A model generated the notes under the pieces. The model was given only the letters and a program-made list of their open reading frames with translations. It ran no database searches and was not told the origin of the DNA. Positions 34,101 to 45,192 of a DNA stretch of 64,000 bases are shown piece after piece. The position numbers were made by a program, and so were the translations under genes. Position 1 is the stretch's first letter; the number at the start of each line of letters is the position of its first letter. This DNA comes from Galaxea fascicularis (Eukaryota > Cnidaria > Anthozoa > Scleractinia > Euphylliidae). The stretch spans positions 21,477,282-21,541,281 of the forward strand of contig OX419339.1 of assembly GCA_948470475.1 (NCBI GenBank), in the 5' to 3' direction.

Positions 34101-37100
34101 TTTTGTTAAATATAATTTGAATAAATAATCGCACGACCTTGCACAATTCGTAATTTTTTTAATGTACTATAATTAGAAAATCGGACGACGTCCTTCTACA
34201 ATTCCTGATCGGTGGGTACTCGTTCGTTTTAAAGCTCACAATTTGCATATAGAGAACTTTCAAAAGCACTCGTACTTATTAATCGGGAATTGTACTCAAG
34301 GTCGTGCAACAACCCTCACTATTGAACGGGATAGTTGTCAGAGAAAAGACTACAATTTTGACAATCTTTTGTTTTATGTTGTCGTAGTCCAGCGGATCTT
34401 CCAAGCAATTAAAGCCGACAGCACAGAGGCAGAAGACGTTTGAGGTGAGAGAATGACACTTGAACACATTCTTGCTCAATGTAGTTCTAAGAGATTTGAT
34501 AACACATGTAGCAAAAGTAATTTCTTACTTAGTAATTTATAATGCTGTGCTTGTTTTAGGAGATGCTACACGATGTGGCGTCGTTGTATGCGGATCTTAT
34601 TAAAGCCGCATTTTTCCCAAGCTCTCCATCAGCACTCAGTGCTCCGAGCAAAGAGAAACAAAGCTGTTGGCATAGCCCTGTGGAGGGGATGGGTGCATGG
34701 CTGCCATCGTGCGTACGATATGTCAGGTACTCAGTTTATTTTCTCAGTACTGATTAGCGGTAAAAGCGAGGTTTAAACAAACAGCTCGGTCAGGCTCAAC
34801 TGTTCGCTGTATAAGCTTCATGATGAAAGTGTCTTAAAATATTGTCTCACCTGCAGCTTTATCCTTAGTGTTCATTTCAACTGATATGTGTCAGCTTTAA
34901 TCAGCTCGGCTTTCCAACAAATGAACAGCATTCAGCGGGTGTAAACCAGTTGATAAAAAGGATTTTCTAACTTAAACGCTGTAGCGCACCGTCCTGAGCA
35001 ACAGTTTACATTAGGTTTCTGTGATAGGTCCTGTATGGAGTCCCTACAAAAGTTATCTGTACCAGCACAAGCTTTGGAGCGCATTAAAAAGCTGGCAGGT
35101 GACCTGAGACTGCTGTGTGCCAAGGGAGTGTTCAAAGAAGCTATCGAAGGTAATACTCCATTTTCACAGAATCATCTCCAAGTCGTCCATAAATGCTGTA
35201 AACATTTCACATCTATTACGATGACTGAGCTGGAATCGAATTATTGACTAAACACCCTAGGTATGTATTTCTTTTTCAGACATCAAGTCCTTGCATTGTA
35301 ATGAAAACTGGTGTTTAGAGTCCCAGGAAAGTGTTGGTCGAATTACAAGCTTGGTACGTAAGTATGGGCGTCAGTGCTGGACCGAAATTTACGAAATAAC
35401 TTGCAAAATATTTGATTGTAGAGTGTGGTGCGAAGTATAAATTAAATAGACTGCATTAGTTTATATGCTTGTGAAGTCCATCAAACTACATGGCCTCGAA
35501 AGGCACTGGTTTCTGATACTCACTTACCTGACGTGTTGATGGATAACGCAGATTAAAGCAGCAAGCCGGCAGTTATCGGCAAAATATATTTTCTTTGAAT
35601 GAAATTTGTAATGTCAACCCGACAATGGGAAGGCTTCAAAAATTAACGAAAATCGATAGGGTTTAGTAAATCCACAATTTTTAGCTTCAATTCGTTCTAG
35701 TCCTTTGTCCCTTCGTCTCTCAAGTTTCTTAATCATGATCGGCAAAGTAAATCGAAATTGTATTTTAGCTAGGATATATTTCATAAAACACGTGTTTTAT
35801 GCATTTTGTACTCTTCTCTTTTTACTTCATAGCTCAGCTTGTTCTTCACATTTATATTATCTGTTTCAGCCATTAATGTTTGAGAACATTGTTATGGAAA
35901 CACTTCATATTTTACGTGAAATGGCCACAAATGGAGATTCAGAGAAAAGAAAGGTAAACTGATGTAAATTCAATTATATAATTCATCTTCAGACTTGTCC
36001 AAGAAAATCGGTTAATGTTTAGGATGGTATATCTAATGCAAAGTTATTTAGTACGGGAAAAGCAGGTCGTTGCGAGGGCTTCTAGAATCCTAAAAAAAAT
36101 TTAATTTAACCATGTAGTTTTCAGGAAAAATTGAGCTTCAGTCAGGAAAAATGGCCGTTTATTGAGAATGCGTGATCGACCAATTTTGTTTTGGGATTCC
36201 AGTGGTACCTTCCTGAGTTAAGCGCATCCCTAATAGTACAAAAAGACGTGCTGAGGTAGTCAGGCTTACATCCGAAAACACCGTTCGTACTATGCTTCGT
36301 TCGGAGCCAGTTTATTTCTTCAATTCACGGTGTGACATGAGACGTGAGCATTGATTTTTTTTAATCAGACGTTATTACTCAGTGTATACCTTATTTTCAT
36401 TTTGTAGAATCTACAGCTGAAGGCAAATGCTGTTGACCTTTTCAAGGATATGTTTCAGGTGTGTTTTTTTCTGCAAGCCGTGAACAGTCTGGTGATTACA
36501 GGGTTTTGGTTCTTTTAAATTATCTCACTTGATACTAATCTACTGAAGTCCCCAAAGCATATATCGTAGTCAGCTACATTCTCATATCACCTGCATTCAA
36601 AGTCAATTCTGAATCAGTTGCATGACTTATTGCACCCCATGCAGGTTTTGAAGGTGTGGTTGTGTTTGACCATGGTCACTGTTTGATTTATGCGCCTTCG
36701 TCTCCATAAAAGTAAACTGAACTGAATGTCATTTTAACATTGTTTACTGCGGGAAGAATTTACATACCCAGACTCCTGTTGTATGGGTTTGATTTGTCAT
36801 TCATTTTTGGTGAACGAAAAACCTCTTAATCCAGGTCAGATAATTTTCAGGAACGTTATTCCAAAGTTTCAAAAGATTGATTGCAGTTTTCAGCATGTGA
36901 TAAGTTGCAATCCTCTTTTTTTCCTTTTGACCATACAGGCGTTCAATGAGTGCCTCCATCATTTGGCTTTCCAGCCAGATCAGGAGTCCGACAAAGTCTC
37001 GCTGTAAGTTTTTTTAGTGTTTTTGTTTTTGTTGCAATGGCCGATGAAAAGGACATAATTCATAGTGAATAATGTTGAAATAATTATTTCCCAAAGTTTT

Positions 37101-40100
37101 GTATTCTGCGAACTCATCAGTGCCTTTTTTAAGGTCAATGTGTTTTGCGTCTCTTCTCTGCATTTCTGCATTCCATTGCTGTTTGACCCCATTAGTTGTT
37201 TGCCCGTGTGTGTATGTTCATTCGAGTGATCTTATTGTCACATTACATCAATGCCATAACGTTCAAAGAGTACCGAACCCCGTTAGTGCTTGGCCGCCTT
37301 TTGCCTTCCCCATGACCAGTAATTTTCAAACCGAGAGTGACTGAACCCGTTATGTGTCAACAGGTCGGGTCCCCAAGAGAGCACGTCCAATGGCTCACAG
37401 GACAACATAGAGAGGTCGTCTATATCGACCATGGAGGACAACACACCTATTATTGTGAGCATGCCGTCAATTGACACATTAACTGTTAGATGGATATAAA
37501 TGCGTACAGTAGCAGTCTTTCTATCTAAACATTTTGTAAGGGCATTTTGGTGTGTGCACGATTCGGTCTGGTTAGCAGAGAACCATTCGGACACTTTTTT
37601 CGAGGACGGAAAAATGCAGGCCAATAGTACACACAGTTTTAATGGATTGTGTTTTTGAGACAGTTGAAAGTTTGACGTAACTGCCAAGACCACATTGCCA
37701 ACTAGATCTCGTAAAGTAGATAACGTTTAAACACATGCAGCAGCGGCTTTTTCTCTTTCTTTTCTTGTCACCCTTAAACTATATCTTTCTCCAGGATGAA
37801 AGGCTACTGATTGTGTTGAACAACTGTCGCTATGTGCGAAACCATATTCTTCCAAAGCTTGTGGACAGTTTTAGAAGTAACGACTACCCCATCAGTGACA
37901 AGCTCAAGAAGGTAATTAAAAACTGTAATGATCTTTCATTAGTGATAAGTGCATTCAATGTGATCCTTAGATGATTTTGCAATCGCACTTTGAAGATGGT
38001 TCCTCGTAAACGGCTGGAATTCACCTTTCCTCCGCCTCGCGCTGTGGTTTTCTAGAAACATGCGGAGGATTCTGGAGAGATCAGGGTGGCGAGCCTTTTC
38101 TTAGTGTGACCAGGTAGTGTGTAGATACCCTTGAGCCTGAGCAGAGACTTCTCCCATCTTCCTCTGGATGGACTCTGTTGGTGGGGTGTGCACAGGCCGT
38201 GACAAAGTTTCGATAACATTATTATGCAGAATGTTCTTCTATTACCCCACAAATGTTCCGCTTGTCGGGGACTGGGACTCACATTACGCAATAGGCCATT
38301 TCCGAGTTCATGTCTACCTCCTCTTCAAAGCGAGTCTAAGTGCGAAGTTTTTGTGATGGTAATTAGTTCTACTTTACATATGAATGAAAACTAATTTTCA
38401 TAACAAAAACTTCGCACTTAGACTCGCTTTGAAGAGGAGGCAGACATGAACTCGGAAATGGCCTATCGTGTAACCTAAACCTTGACTACAAAAAAAACGT
38501 GTCCGGAAATACACTCCCAATTTATTGTCAAAACCGAAGCATTGTTAGTTCAGTTATCCTTTTCTTGCGATCCTGCGAAGACCTTGTAATCTCAGTTGTG
38601 TTCATTAAAACGTTTAAAGATCCACCTCGAGACTTCTATTGGATACATTCTTCTGCGGCCAGAGAAATCCAGGAAACGCTTTCATGATCGCAAATACTCT
38701 GTATTACTCTGTATTACTCTGTACTACTCTGTACTACTCTGTATTACTCTGTTACTCTGTATTACTCTATTACTCTGTATTACTCTGTATTACTCTGTTA
38801 CTCTGTGTTACTCTATTACTCTGTATTACTCTGTATTACTCTGTACTACTCTGTATTACTCTGTTACTCTGTATTACTCTATTACTCTGTATTACTCTGT
38901 ATTACTCTGTTACTCTGTGTTACTCTATTACTCTGTATTACTCTGTATTACTCTGTTACTCTGTTACTCTGTATACTCTGTATTACTCTGTATTACTCTG
39001 TTACTCTGTATTACTCTGTATTACTCTGCTCAGATCAACTGCTCAGTTTTGTTCATCAGTTAAAGCATTTCATTTGGGCTGAATGCCGAATATGGAAAAA
39101 GAAAGTTTCAGTATCTTTTTAATAGATGTTCTCGCACATTTTCTGAATTCTAGTGTTGATAGTGACTGTGATTTCTGGCTACTAACTCAACACTAAACTT
39201 AACTTTTCTCGAGTTGTTTTTTTTTTCTTCTTACCTTTCAATAATTTTGTCATTCTTTAACAACCTATCTGTAGGATCTCAACAGTGAGCTCACTGACTT
39301 GGAAGGAAAATTCTGTGACGCGTACATTGAGCAGAAAGCTGAGCCACTGATAGCACACGTGGAGCCTGGGATGACAATATGCGACTTTAAATGGCACACT
39401 TGTCTTCCACCAAACGGTAAACACGGATCGATCAATTTACAGTTTTGTCCAGAGTGGTCAGTGTAGAGGGCTTACTGTTGGATTCTGTGTCTAGAATACT
39501 CGGGCCCTGTCCGTTCATATCCAATACAGAATACAGCCAACATCATTTTAGAGTCAAACTGTGCTGAGATTGAACTGGAGGCCACTGGATTCGCATTTGA
39601 TTGCTGTTTGTTGACCATATGATTTAAACAGCAAAAAATCAACTTGTATTTAAGTTTAAGTTGGTTAACGTGTATTCGAGTTTTATTTCATTTTGTGTTT
39701 GATTTTTCTACCCAGAGCATCTTTAACTTACTAATGGGACAAATGCACAAGAGGCAGTTTGTTTGCTGAAACGAAAGAGCTGCGAATCAGTTTCCGTTTA
39801 TCGTTACCGATCACATGGTTAAATGATGGCCGTAAAACTAGTTTGACCCTTTTTGAAAGTGGCGTAATCGCCAAACTAAGAAAAAGGTCGGTTAGTGTTA
39901 TTGAAGTGAGCTACCCCAGGAGATTACAATGTCACTGTCTGTGCTGTTTTTTTGTAGATGTGCGCAGCTATGTTAAAGAGGTCATCATGAACCTTGTTAC
40001 TGTGCATGCGCAGGTTAGTGCTCAATCACCGCAAATGTGGTCATATATTATCAATCGCTAAACACTATCTTCATTTTTGGTTGTGTGTTGTGTTTGTATG

Positions 40101-43100
40101 TATTAGGTGTTTGCTGTGTCAGAGGAGTTGCTAACTCAAGTGCTGTCCCGTCTGACTGACATGTTAGCAGATGAGTTTTGCAGGCTTATTTCTGCAGTCC
40201 AAACATTTACTTCGGCTGGGGCTGTCACGGTACGAGCGCTATACATGTAACTTACGGTAGTTGACTTAATTTGTAAAGGAAGTAGCTTTGGTGCTTGTAC
40301 TCTTGCACCCGGTCAGGAAATTCTTGGCGTTTTCGCGTGAAAGCGTTGTTATTTCTTATGCGTATCACTGATCCTAAGGAACATTTTTCCCGAGTTTGCC
40401 AAAGGCCGAATATCTGTGCATATTTTAAGCTATTTGAAGTCTTTAGCGTTTATTGGCCGTCCGTTATTGTTGCTTAAAGTGCGCGAAGGAGTTCAGGCAG
40501 ATGATCTTCTTACGATGTTGGCCTTTTAGTTCCAGCATCCTTTGTTGACCTAGAATTTCATATTGTTGCCTGTTCCAATGCAGAGCATTTCTTCCCAGCA
40601 AAGTTCTTAATTTTTCGTAGCACTGAAGCTACTCTAGTGTAAACACCAGGGAAAACATGTGATGTTCGTTGATTTAGATCACGTGACTAATCCTGCATTG
40701 AAGTAGCGCTGTAGAGAAGAGCGAATCTCGGCGTGGGTTCGGCCATATTTAGAGGCAAGGACTGACGATAACTTTCATTTAGGCGCATTTGGAAGCAAGA
40801 GCAATCCAGGAAGCATTGGCTGCTTATCTCACACAGCACGCCAGGTATGTAGGTGGAGCGGTGAAGCTCATAACATTGTCTTCCCTATCGGAAGTTTTCC
40901 GTATTTTTGCGGCAGATATCTTGGAAGCGTATGGAATAACTGTTCTCTTACTTATTATAATTAATGCACGACTTTATAAGCGTCTGGTGGTATTTAACAA
41001 AAGTTTTGGTTTAACAGTAAAGCGTTACTTAGGTCAGCGAGTTTACTTTCAGCATCAGTGACGCAGATAAATGAGCCATACATAGAATGGTTCTTATTTC
41101 CCTGATCCAATTGGAATTTACAAAGTTTGGGTTTTGTGGAGGAGGGAGGTAGAAGCCGGAGTTCCCAGCGAAAATCCTTCCGAGCTGGAAGTTGACTTTG
41201 GGACCCGTACCAGACCGATTGATGGCAGGAGAGCGCTCTGACAGTTGCGCCATTCCTGCCTCATTTCGTACTCTCCGTCTAAGGAGCTTCCCACAAACCA
41301 ATCAAATCCTAAGTTTCATTTTGATTAGCTAAAAGGGTTCTCCTTTATCGTTACACATGAAGTCAACTCTTTTTCGGAATTGAAATGAAACTTGATCATG
41401 ATCTTAACCAATGTGCTGTAGTATTTAATCTTTATTATGCACTAGTATTTAATTACGAATTAGTATTTAATCTTTATTATTCAGCCATCTACCCCTTCTT
41501 AATTTATGGGATAATTGCTTGGGGCAACACCTGTCCTACCACTCTTCAGTGAATTTTCGTCTTGCAAAAGAAAGCTTTATGAATCATCACTTTTTCAAAG
41601 TTCGATGAGCATTCAAGTCCTTTATTGAAACAGTTACAAATTCTCAAATTTAGTGATCTTGGTAAATATTCTGTTGCAATTGTTATGTACAAGTTTAATA
41701 ACCATCAATTACCATCGGTTTTTAATGGTTTATTTATTTCAGTTGACAAAATTCATAGACATAATACTCGCTTGGCCTGCGGGCAAACTTACTATTTACC
41801 TAAACCTCGTACTAATTATGGCATTTTCAATATGCGCTTTCAAGGACCAAAAATTTGGAATTCAATTAAAGAAAATCAGTGTCAAAACCCTGTCCTTAAG
41901 TCAGTTTAAAAAGGTTCTAAATAACAAACTTCTCGATGACTAACTTATTATTCATTTATTTATTTATTTTTATTACATTTGCTATTTTCTTTACTTCAAA
42001 TTAATAACTTATTTATATTTGTGTATATTATATTTTCTAATAGTTTGGGTGTTTTGTGTGTTTTGTGTGTTTATGTCTGTGTGTGCGTCTGTTTGAATGT
42101 GTTTCATTGTGCATTTTTCTTGGTGTGTGTTTGTTTTACTTCTTGAGTGCATTGTACCTCTGACCTTTTCATTAATCAATTTGATATCCTGCAAACGTTG
42201 ACCTTATGGCATTTTCAACTCTAAATAGTTATTTCGGAAGGTCCCTACCTTTTCTTATTTATTAGTTAACATAACCGTGTTATTCAAGTGGTTGAAATAC
42301 TATTTTAGGGACTTGTTTCAATCCACATTTAGCAAGGTACCAGCTATAACCAAAGATTCTGATAAAAGGTAAGTGCAGAATGTTGAAACCTACAACAAAA
42401 TGAATAAAATGCTGATGTAAAGTCCTTTTTGTCCGTGTAGCTTTCAAGCTCTACAAATATACAGTAATCATGAATGGTAATACCCTATTCATAACGGGTT
42501 TAAGCAAATCCACGCTTAATGTGTTTTTTTTCCACAGAGGCACTGCAGAGACTCATATTGTGGCATAAATTGTTTTGTTGTTGCCTTTTTAGCTATCTTT
42601 TTTCAGTCGTATTGCTTTAGCCTTTTCCACGTAATCCTTTAGCTTGTTGCCTCTGGCCAACATTTTCTCGATATCAAATGCCCAACCTGGCGGACTGCGT
42701 TTCACATCAAATTGCCCACCTTACGGACCTTACCTCTTATCAAATGCCCGGGGTATGCTCAGAGGAGGGGGGCGGGGGAATGGGTGTTCTTGGATTTGAC
42801 TGATACATTAGTTTACCGTAAGCCCACGAATTTTTGTGTTCTCGCTGACATGCCAGCCAGTTGACGCGGAAAACATATCGGCTGACTCCAGTCCACGTAC
42901 GAACCTAATTTTCATAAATTATCGTATTACCATTCGAGATATATTTTCAAAACTTTGTTTGACACAAAAGCAAATTTTTCCACCTTATTTGAATCCAGTG
43001 GGTATTGTATCGTGAATATCAGTCGGCAAGTTGCATTTGAAAACAATTTGTATAGGCTCGTATTTTGATCGCAAAACGGGTGAAACGTTTGCCAGCTTGA

Positions 43101-43347
43101 GTTCATACTTAGCTTGATTGAAGTGAACGCATCATCTCGTTCAATCACATTTGCAAGTTATCCGCCCTTGAAAACTAACGATTTGAAATACGCTTGTCAG
43201 TTGGTTTCACGTAATTATGGTTTCACAAGGCATATAAAGGTCTATTCTTTTGTTATTTGTAGGCTGATAGAAGCTTTGATGACGGCTTTCAAACGACGCA
43301 TGCGCTTCCAGTTGCTTTGCTTTCAAGTGGACATGGAGGAGCTGTGA
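16177..43347 (+). CDS. EXOC2: Exocyst complex component 2 (SEC5), 28 exons
   Basis: Subunit of the exocyst, which tethers secretory vesicles to the plasma membrane. Exons read by splice sites and frame: 16177-16285, 16502-16675, 20734-20872, 21360-21403, 24236-24305, 25427-25551, 26030-26110, 27074-27219, 27811-27892, 28554-28656, 28876-28988, 29092-29169, 32709-32836, 34406-34444, 34560-34726, 35028-35149, 35280-35353, 35870-35953, 36408-36458, 36939-37003, 37364-37454, 37795-37911, 39275-39416, 39958-40013, 40107-40229, 40783-40844, 42309-42368, 43263-43347. All junctions are GT-AG with matching phases, giving 909 aa against 924 in human. Residues 1-90 form the TIG Ral-binding domain; Thr8 and Arg24 align with human Thr11 and Arg27, which contact RalA. 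Conserved blocks include [16 protein letters not shown] and [14 protein letters not shown]. The ATG has A at -3. Weakest points: the 39-base exon at 34406, whose acceptor was picked by phase, and the weak first donor. Introns are loaded with transposon debris. Confidence 0.95.
18315..18406. repeat. 46-bp tandem duplication in EXOC2 intron 2
   Basis: Two adjacent 46-base copies (18315-18360 and 18361-18406) share ctgtgacatgt, then gcaaat, then tttatgaatgt, with a handful of differences. No function is suggested. Confidence 0.7.
18755..19667 (+). mobile_element. BEL/Pao retrotransposon RT fragment in EXOC2 intron 2
   Basis: The translation shows a Pao-type reverse transcriptase: [14 protein letters not shown], then [12 protein letters not shown], then the catalytic YIDD box in FYIDDGLSS (19128-19139), then [20 protein letters not shown] stop at 19260-19262 breaks the frame, which resumes immediately in the same register, and a second stop follows FADAN. 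Gag, protease and integrase are absent from this piece. It lies sense to EXOC2 and is inactive. Confidence 0.85.
19680..19900 (+). mobile_element. Possible BEL/Pao LTR remnant
   Basis: Directly after the RT fragment comes a stretch rich in caagtttcaagtt-like repeats that ends in ttaataaacattgaca followed by tcaattggtgga. Repeated caagtt runs and an end of this kind are what I would expect at the 3' end of a Pao-family LTR next to its primer site. No matching partner LTR was found in the window, so this is tentative. Confidence 0.3.
20341..20730. repeat. 195-bp tandem duplication abutting the EXOC2 exon 3 acceptor
   Basis: Copy 1 (20341-20535) and copy 2 (20536 to about 20730) are nearly identical. 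Both start aagcacttttgccttcgact and end in tattttgtttatttttta. Copy 2 runs straight into the cag acceptor of EXOC2 exon 3 at 20731-20733, so its end supplies that exon's pyrimidine-rich tract. Copy 1 ends in a similar tract followed by aaag. The high identity implies a recent event. Confidence 0.88.
21600..23640 (+). mobile_element. BEL/Pao fragment: Gag, zinc knuckle, protease, then integrase tail
   Basis: Broken frames read as a Pao Gag: [24 protein letters not shown] (positions 21890-21965, quoted here only in outline), and then [25 protein letters not shown] zinc knuckle follows at about 22485. The protease site is [11 protein letters not shown] at about 22803-22835, where the usual DSG is DSR. 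After a stop at 23217-23219 the next readable piece (23287-23619) is the C-terminal integrase region with [11 protein letters not shown] and [13 protein letters not shown]. Reverse transcriptase, RNase H and the integrase catalytic core are missing, so an internal deletion is inferred. It lies in EXOC2 intron 4. Confidence 0.85.
24132..24184. repeat. 53-bp near-perfect palindrome before EXOC2 exon 5
   Basis: The arms gattaagtgtaggttttt and its complement meet at cattgaattcaatg; one base is missing in the left arm. The palindrome ends 52 bases before exon 5 and would form a stable hairpin in the pre-mRNA just upstream of the pyrimidine tract. Upstream, at about 23960-24010, acatgtttcgacataaacttctgtcatcttc resembles a Penelope-like tail. 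Confidence 0.75.
26135..26826. repeat. 692-bp foldback in EXOC2 intron 7
   Basis: The arms 26135-26285 and 26676-26826 are inverted copies of about 150 bases. Shared blocks include aagtgcctatgaagta, tgagtaagaatgg, aagtttttgctt and gatgatgt with cagtggtt. Identity is moderate, roughly three bases in four by eye. The loop of about 390 bases holds nothing I recognise. It fits an old foldback or MITE insertion. Confidence 0.65.
30274..31040. mobile_element. 767-bp TIR element nested in a LINE
   Basis: Terminal inverted repeats are perfect over 20 bases (cccggcatagtaaatcgaac at 30274-30293 and its complement at 31021-31040). A 7-bp target duplication CACGACT flanks the element (30267-30273 and 31041-31047). 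Removing the element and one duplication restores the LINE codons ARL-TMM exactly. The subterminal 200 bases on each side are dense in tcgaactcaatc-type units in inverted orientation. The centre carries a short minus-strand frame beginning [12 protein letters not shown] do not recognise the superfamily. Confidence 0.85.
30636..30764 (-). pseudogene. Short coding-like segment inside the TIR element
   Basis: A 42-codon frame starting [11 protein letters not shown] and ending KIGEKGL. Its composition looks protein-like, unlike the surrounding repeats. It faintly recalls the start of HIRAN-type proteins common in invertebrate repeats, but this is a guess. It could be a fragment of the original transposase or a captured host exon. 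It is too short to function alone. Confidence 0.25.
32048..32070 (+). repeat. (GGGA)n tract, G-quadruplex candidate, EXOC2 intron 12
   Basis: Six consecutive GGG runs separated by single A. Four or more such runs satisfy the usual G-quadruplex pattern. It is on the transcribed sense strand, so it would also be present in the EXOC2 pre-mRNA. Confidence 0.6.
33680..33913. repeat. Decayed foldback/MITE in EXOC2 intron 13
   Basis: The segment near 33685 with ttccaactgagtgtcgcaaa resembles the reverse complement of a segment near 33890 with actttggacactcaatcg. Inside are repeated ccaatcac/ccaatcaaa motifs and several aaaccaaaacca tracts. This suggests an old foldback, but the ends are not defined. 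Confidence 0.35.
38294..38463. mobile_element. 170-bp foldback MITE with TA target site, EXOC2 intron 23
   Basis: The left arm (38294 to about 38355) and right arm (about 38399-38463) are near-perfect inverted copies of about 62 bases. They start ggccatttccgagttcatgt and contain ctcctcttcaaagcgagtct and gtgcgaagttttt. TA flanks both ends. The loop is about 45 bases. It encodes nothing and fits a Tc1/mariner-type MITE. Confidence 0.82.
38691..39031 (+). repeat. CTGTATTACT microsatellite (10-bp unit), EXOC2 intron 23
   Basis: About 340 bases of tattactctg units, with 8-base variants lacking two bases (ttactctg). A higher-order block mixing 10- and 8-base units is repeated at about 38745-38850 and 38860-38965. 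All frames are open and read [14 protein letters not shown] peptides, which is a product of the repeat, not a gene. Confidence 0.92.
41201..41270 (-). mobile_element. Possible tRNA-derived SINE head, EXOC2 intron 27
   Basis: On the minus strand the sequence ggaatggcgcaactgtcaga, then gagcgctctcctgcc, resembles the A-box half of a tRNA-like SINE head. The B-box half (ggtctggtacgggtccc) is degenerate. No tail or target duplication was found. Confidence 0.3.
41480..42250 (+). mobile_element. LINE RT 3' fragment in EXOC2 intron 27
   Basis: The translation runs [15 protein letters not shown], past two in-frame stops to [19 protein letters not shown], then [21 protein letters not shown], quoted to its core, and ends in a stop near 41943 after LLDD with one frame change. 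It is the same family as the remnant at 391-980. The trailing 300 bases, including gtgtgtttt repeats, are read as its 3' UTR. It is inactive. Confidence 0.75.
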
Positions 43348-44405
43348 CAAACGACAATTTCAACCAACTGAACCAACACAGGGGGCAGAATACGTTATGT
43401 CTCTTGACGAAGAGAACTGTTCAAAACATCATTTTTATTTTTTAATTAATCAAATATCACCACCCACCGTAATTTTTGAAGATGTTGGCGTAATCTTGCT
43501 TGATCATTTTCACAGAGTGGCAGTTGTTAGTAATAATTGGACATTCTGAAATTGGTCAAGGTTCAGTGGTAAAAAATAAATACAGATAACTAATACACAA
43601 TGCAAACGTGTCACAAAGTTTACAGAACCGATCATTTCGGGCGTTAGTAAGGCCCGTCCCAAGAGCGCTCATCTTCCGTTATGAACAGCAAGCGTCTGTG
43701 ACAAATCAGAGAAGAGACCAGATTTCTTCGTTCCACTCACGTGACACGGAGTCGAAAGTAGGTTGTCTTACCCCATATGCGGGGGATAAAGAAGAGGGCG
43801 AGCGGGGAGGGGAGCAGCGAGAAAGGAAGACGAAAACTACAGGAAATTCTTATTATTCCTTTTGCCCTGTACAACCCTGTTCTAAAACCGGATATAATGC
43901 TACCCAGTAATTTTACAACCTCCAACCAAACGCATAATCATGTAAATGTAGAAGTCAGCCTCGTTCTGCAAATCTTCGTGGTTTAGTTACGTTCGACATT
44001 TAAATCCGCGTCGACCTAAGCTGTAACTAAGTTCGGTTCATGTGAGGTACAAAGTCACAATTACCATTAGCAAATTAGACATGCATTTTACCAGCGGGTA
44101 TAAAGAGTAAAAACTTCATTACCTAATACTACTCACGGCTTTAGGCTTGTGTCCTGTGATTGGCATTCTTCGGCGAGCGGCCTCTTATCTCAGGAAAACA
44201 AAGGCTGAAAACATAGCTGCGCTCAACAATGAAGCAATTTAAGCGATTTAGTAACCTGACAATAGTAAACAGCCAACGGAAAAACAGACAAACTTTCTCT
44301 ACTTGACATTGCTAACGAATTTACCGATTGCATCAACAAAGAAAAAATCCGTATCTTTAAAGATTCTGATACACAGTAAATATCAGCCACTGCCTCAATT
44401 TTATA
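43348..44405. other. EXOC2 3' flank, nothing else recognised
   Basis: This stretch contains the candidate EXOC2 polyadenylation signal at 43575. A patch at about 43790-43840 is purine rich (gaagagggcgagcggggagggg). No gene or transposon is readable. Confidence 0.35.
43575..43580 (+). promoter_or_regulatory. Candidate EXOC2 polyadenylation signal
   Basis: AATAAA about 230 bases after the EXOC2 stop codon. This is the first canonical hexamer downstream in the correct orientation by eye. The assignment rests on position only. Confidence 0.4.
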
Positions 44406-44748
44406 TTCTGACTACACTATCACGAGACATTCAATGTGAAATAGTTTATTGAGGAATGGTCAGTCAGTCATCCGACAACAACTATGTGTCATAACATATA
44501 CTTATTACAACATACAATTTGCTAGAAAGTCTAACTTGAAAAGCTTGAAAAATTAACTGTACCACGCCAGATACGAAAAACCACTCTTTAGATGTGGCCA
44601 AAAAATATGTGGAAACGAATTCCCCATCTAATGCAGCGGCACGGAACCTCAGGGAAGAGGTACAAACAAACCCATAACTCCATAGAAAAAATTTAACTAA
44701 ATTTGACAACAGCGAACGGAAAGACTGACTGAGCTAGAATGATTAATA
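44406..44748. repeat. Second copy of the helicase 3' flank
   Basis: Nearly identical in the same orientation to 2940-3294, from ttctgactacactatcacg to gctagaatgattaata. No helicase coding sequence lies beside it on either side, and there is no T-run or A-run at its ends as expected for a recent retrocopy. Confidence 0.85.
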
Positions 44749-45192
44749 TTCTCAAGCATGTTAAGGCATGGCTCATATCCAGTACAGACCACCAGAAAGA
44801 AAAAAACGTTTTTGATCTAAAGCAACGTTATTTTTATCCCAGGGGGAGCCAGAAACTTACCCCAAACAAGATTTGGTATCCTTAAATTTCTTAAGGTGTC
44901 TATGGTCTTCACGTGACTTGTGACGTCACAAGCCTGCTTAAGATGAATTCTAAAATGGGCCAAGGATAGGGAGGTATCACGAAAAACTAACCATACGAAA
45001 TTTTAACCACTTTCTAAGGCAACTATTTGTATCCTGAATGGATGAACTCCTCAATGATATAAGGCTATATATGGAAAGATAGAAGGTCACGTGACCTTTT
45101 TTACGTAATAACGTCTTAGCTTAATATACGTATTTGCCTTTCAGACCCACCCCTCACTCCAAAACGTGCTGCGCGTGCCCTGTACAGCGTTT
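44749..45192. other. Intergenic, nothing recognised
   Basis: AT-rich sequence without a protein-like frame or clear repeat. Confidence 0.35.

Noticed and set aside
38596..39122. Overlapping 105-155-codon frames rich in [10 protein letters not shown]
   Set aside because: They are translations of the 10-bp microsatellite in three frames.
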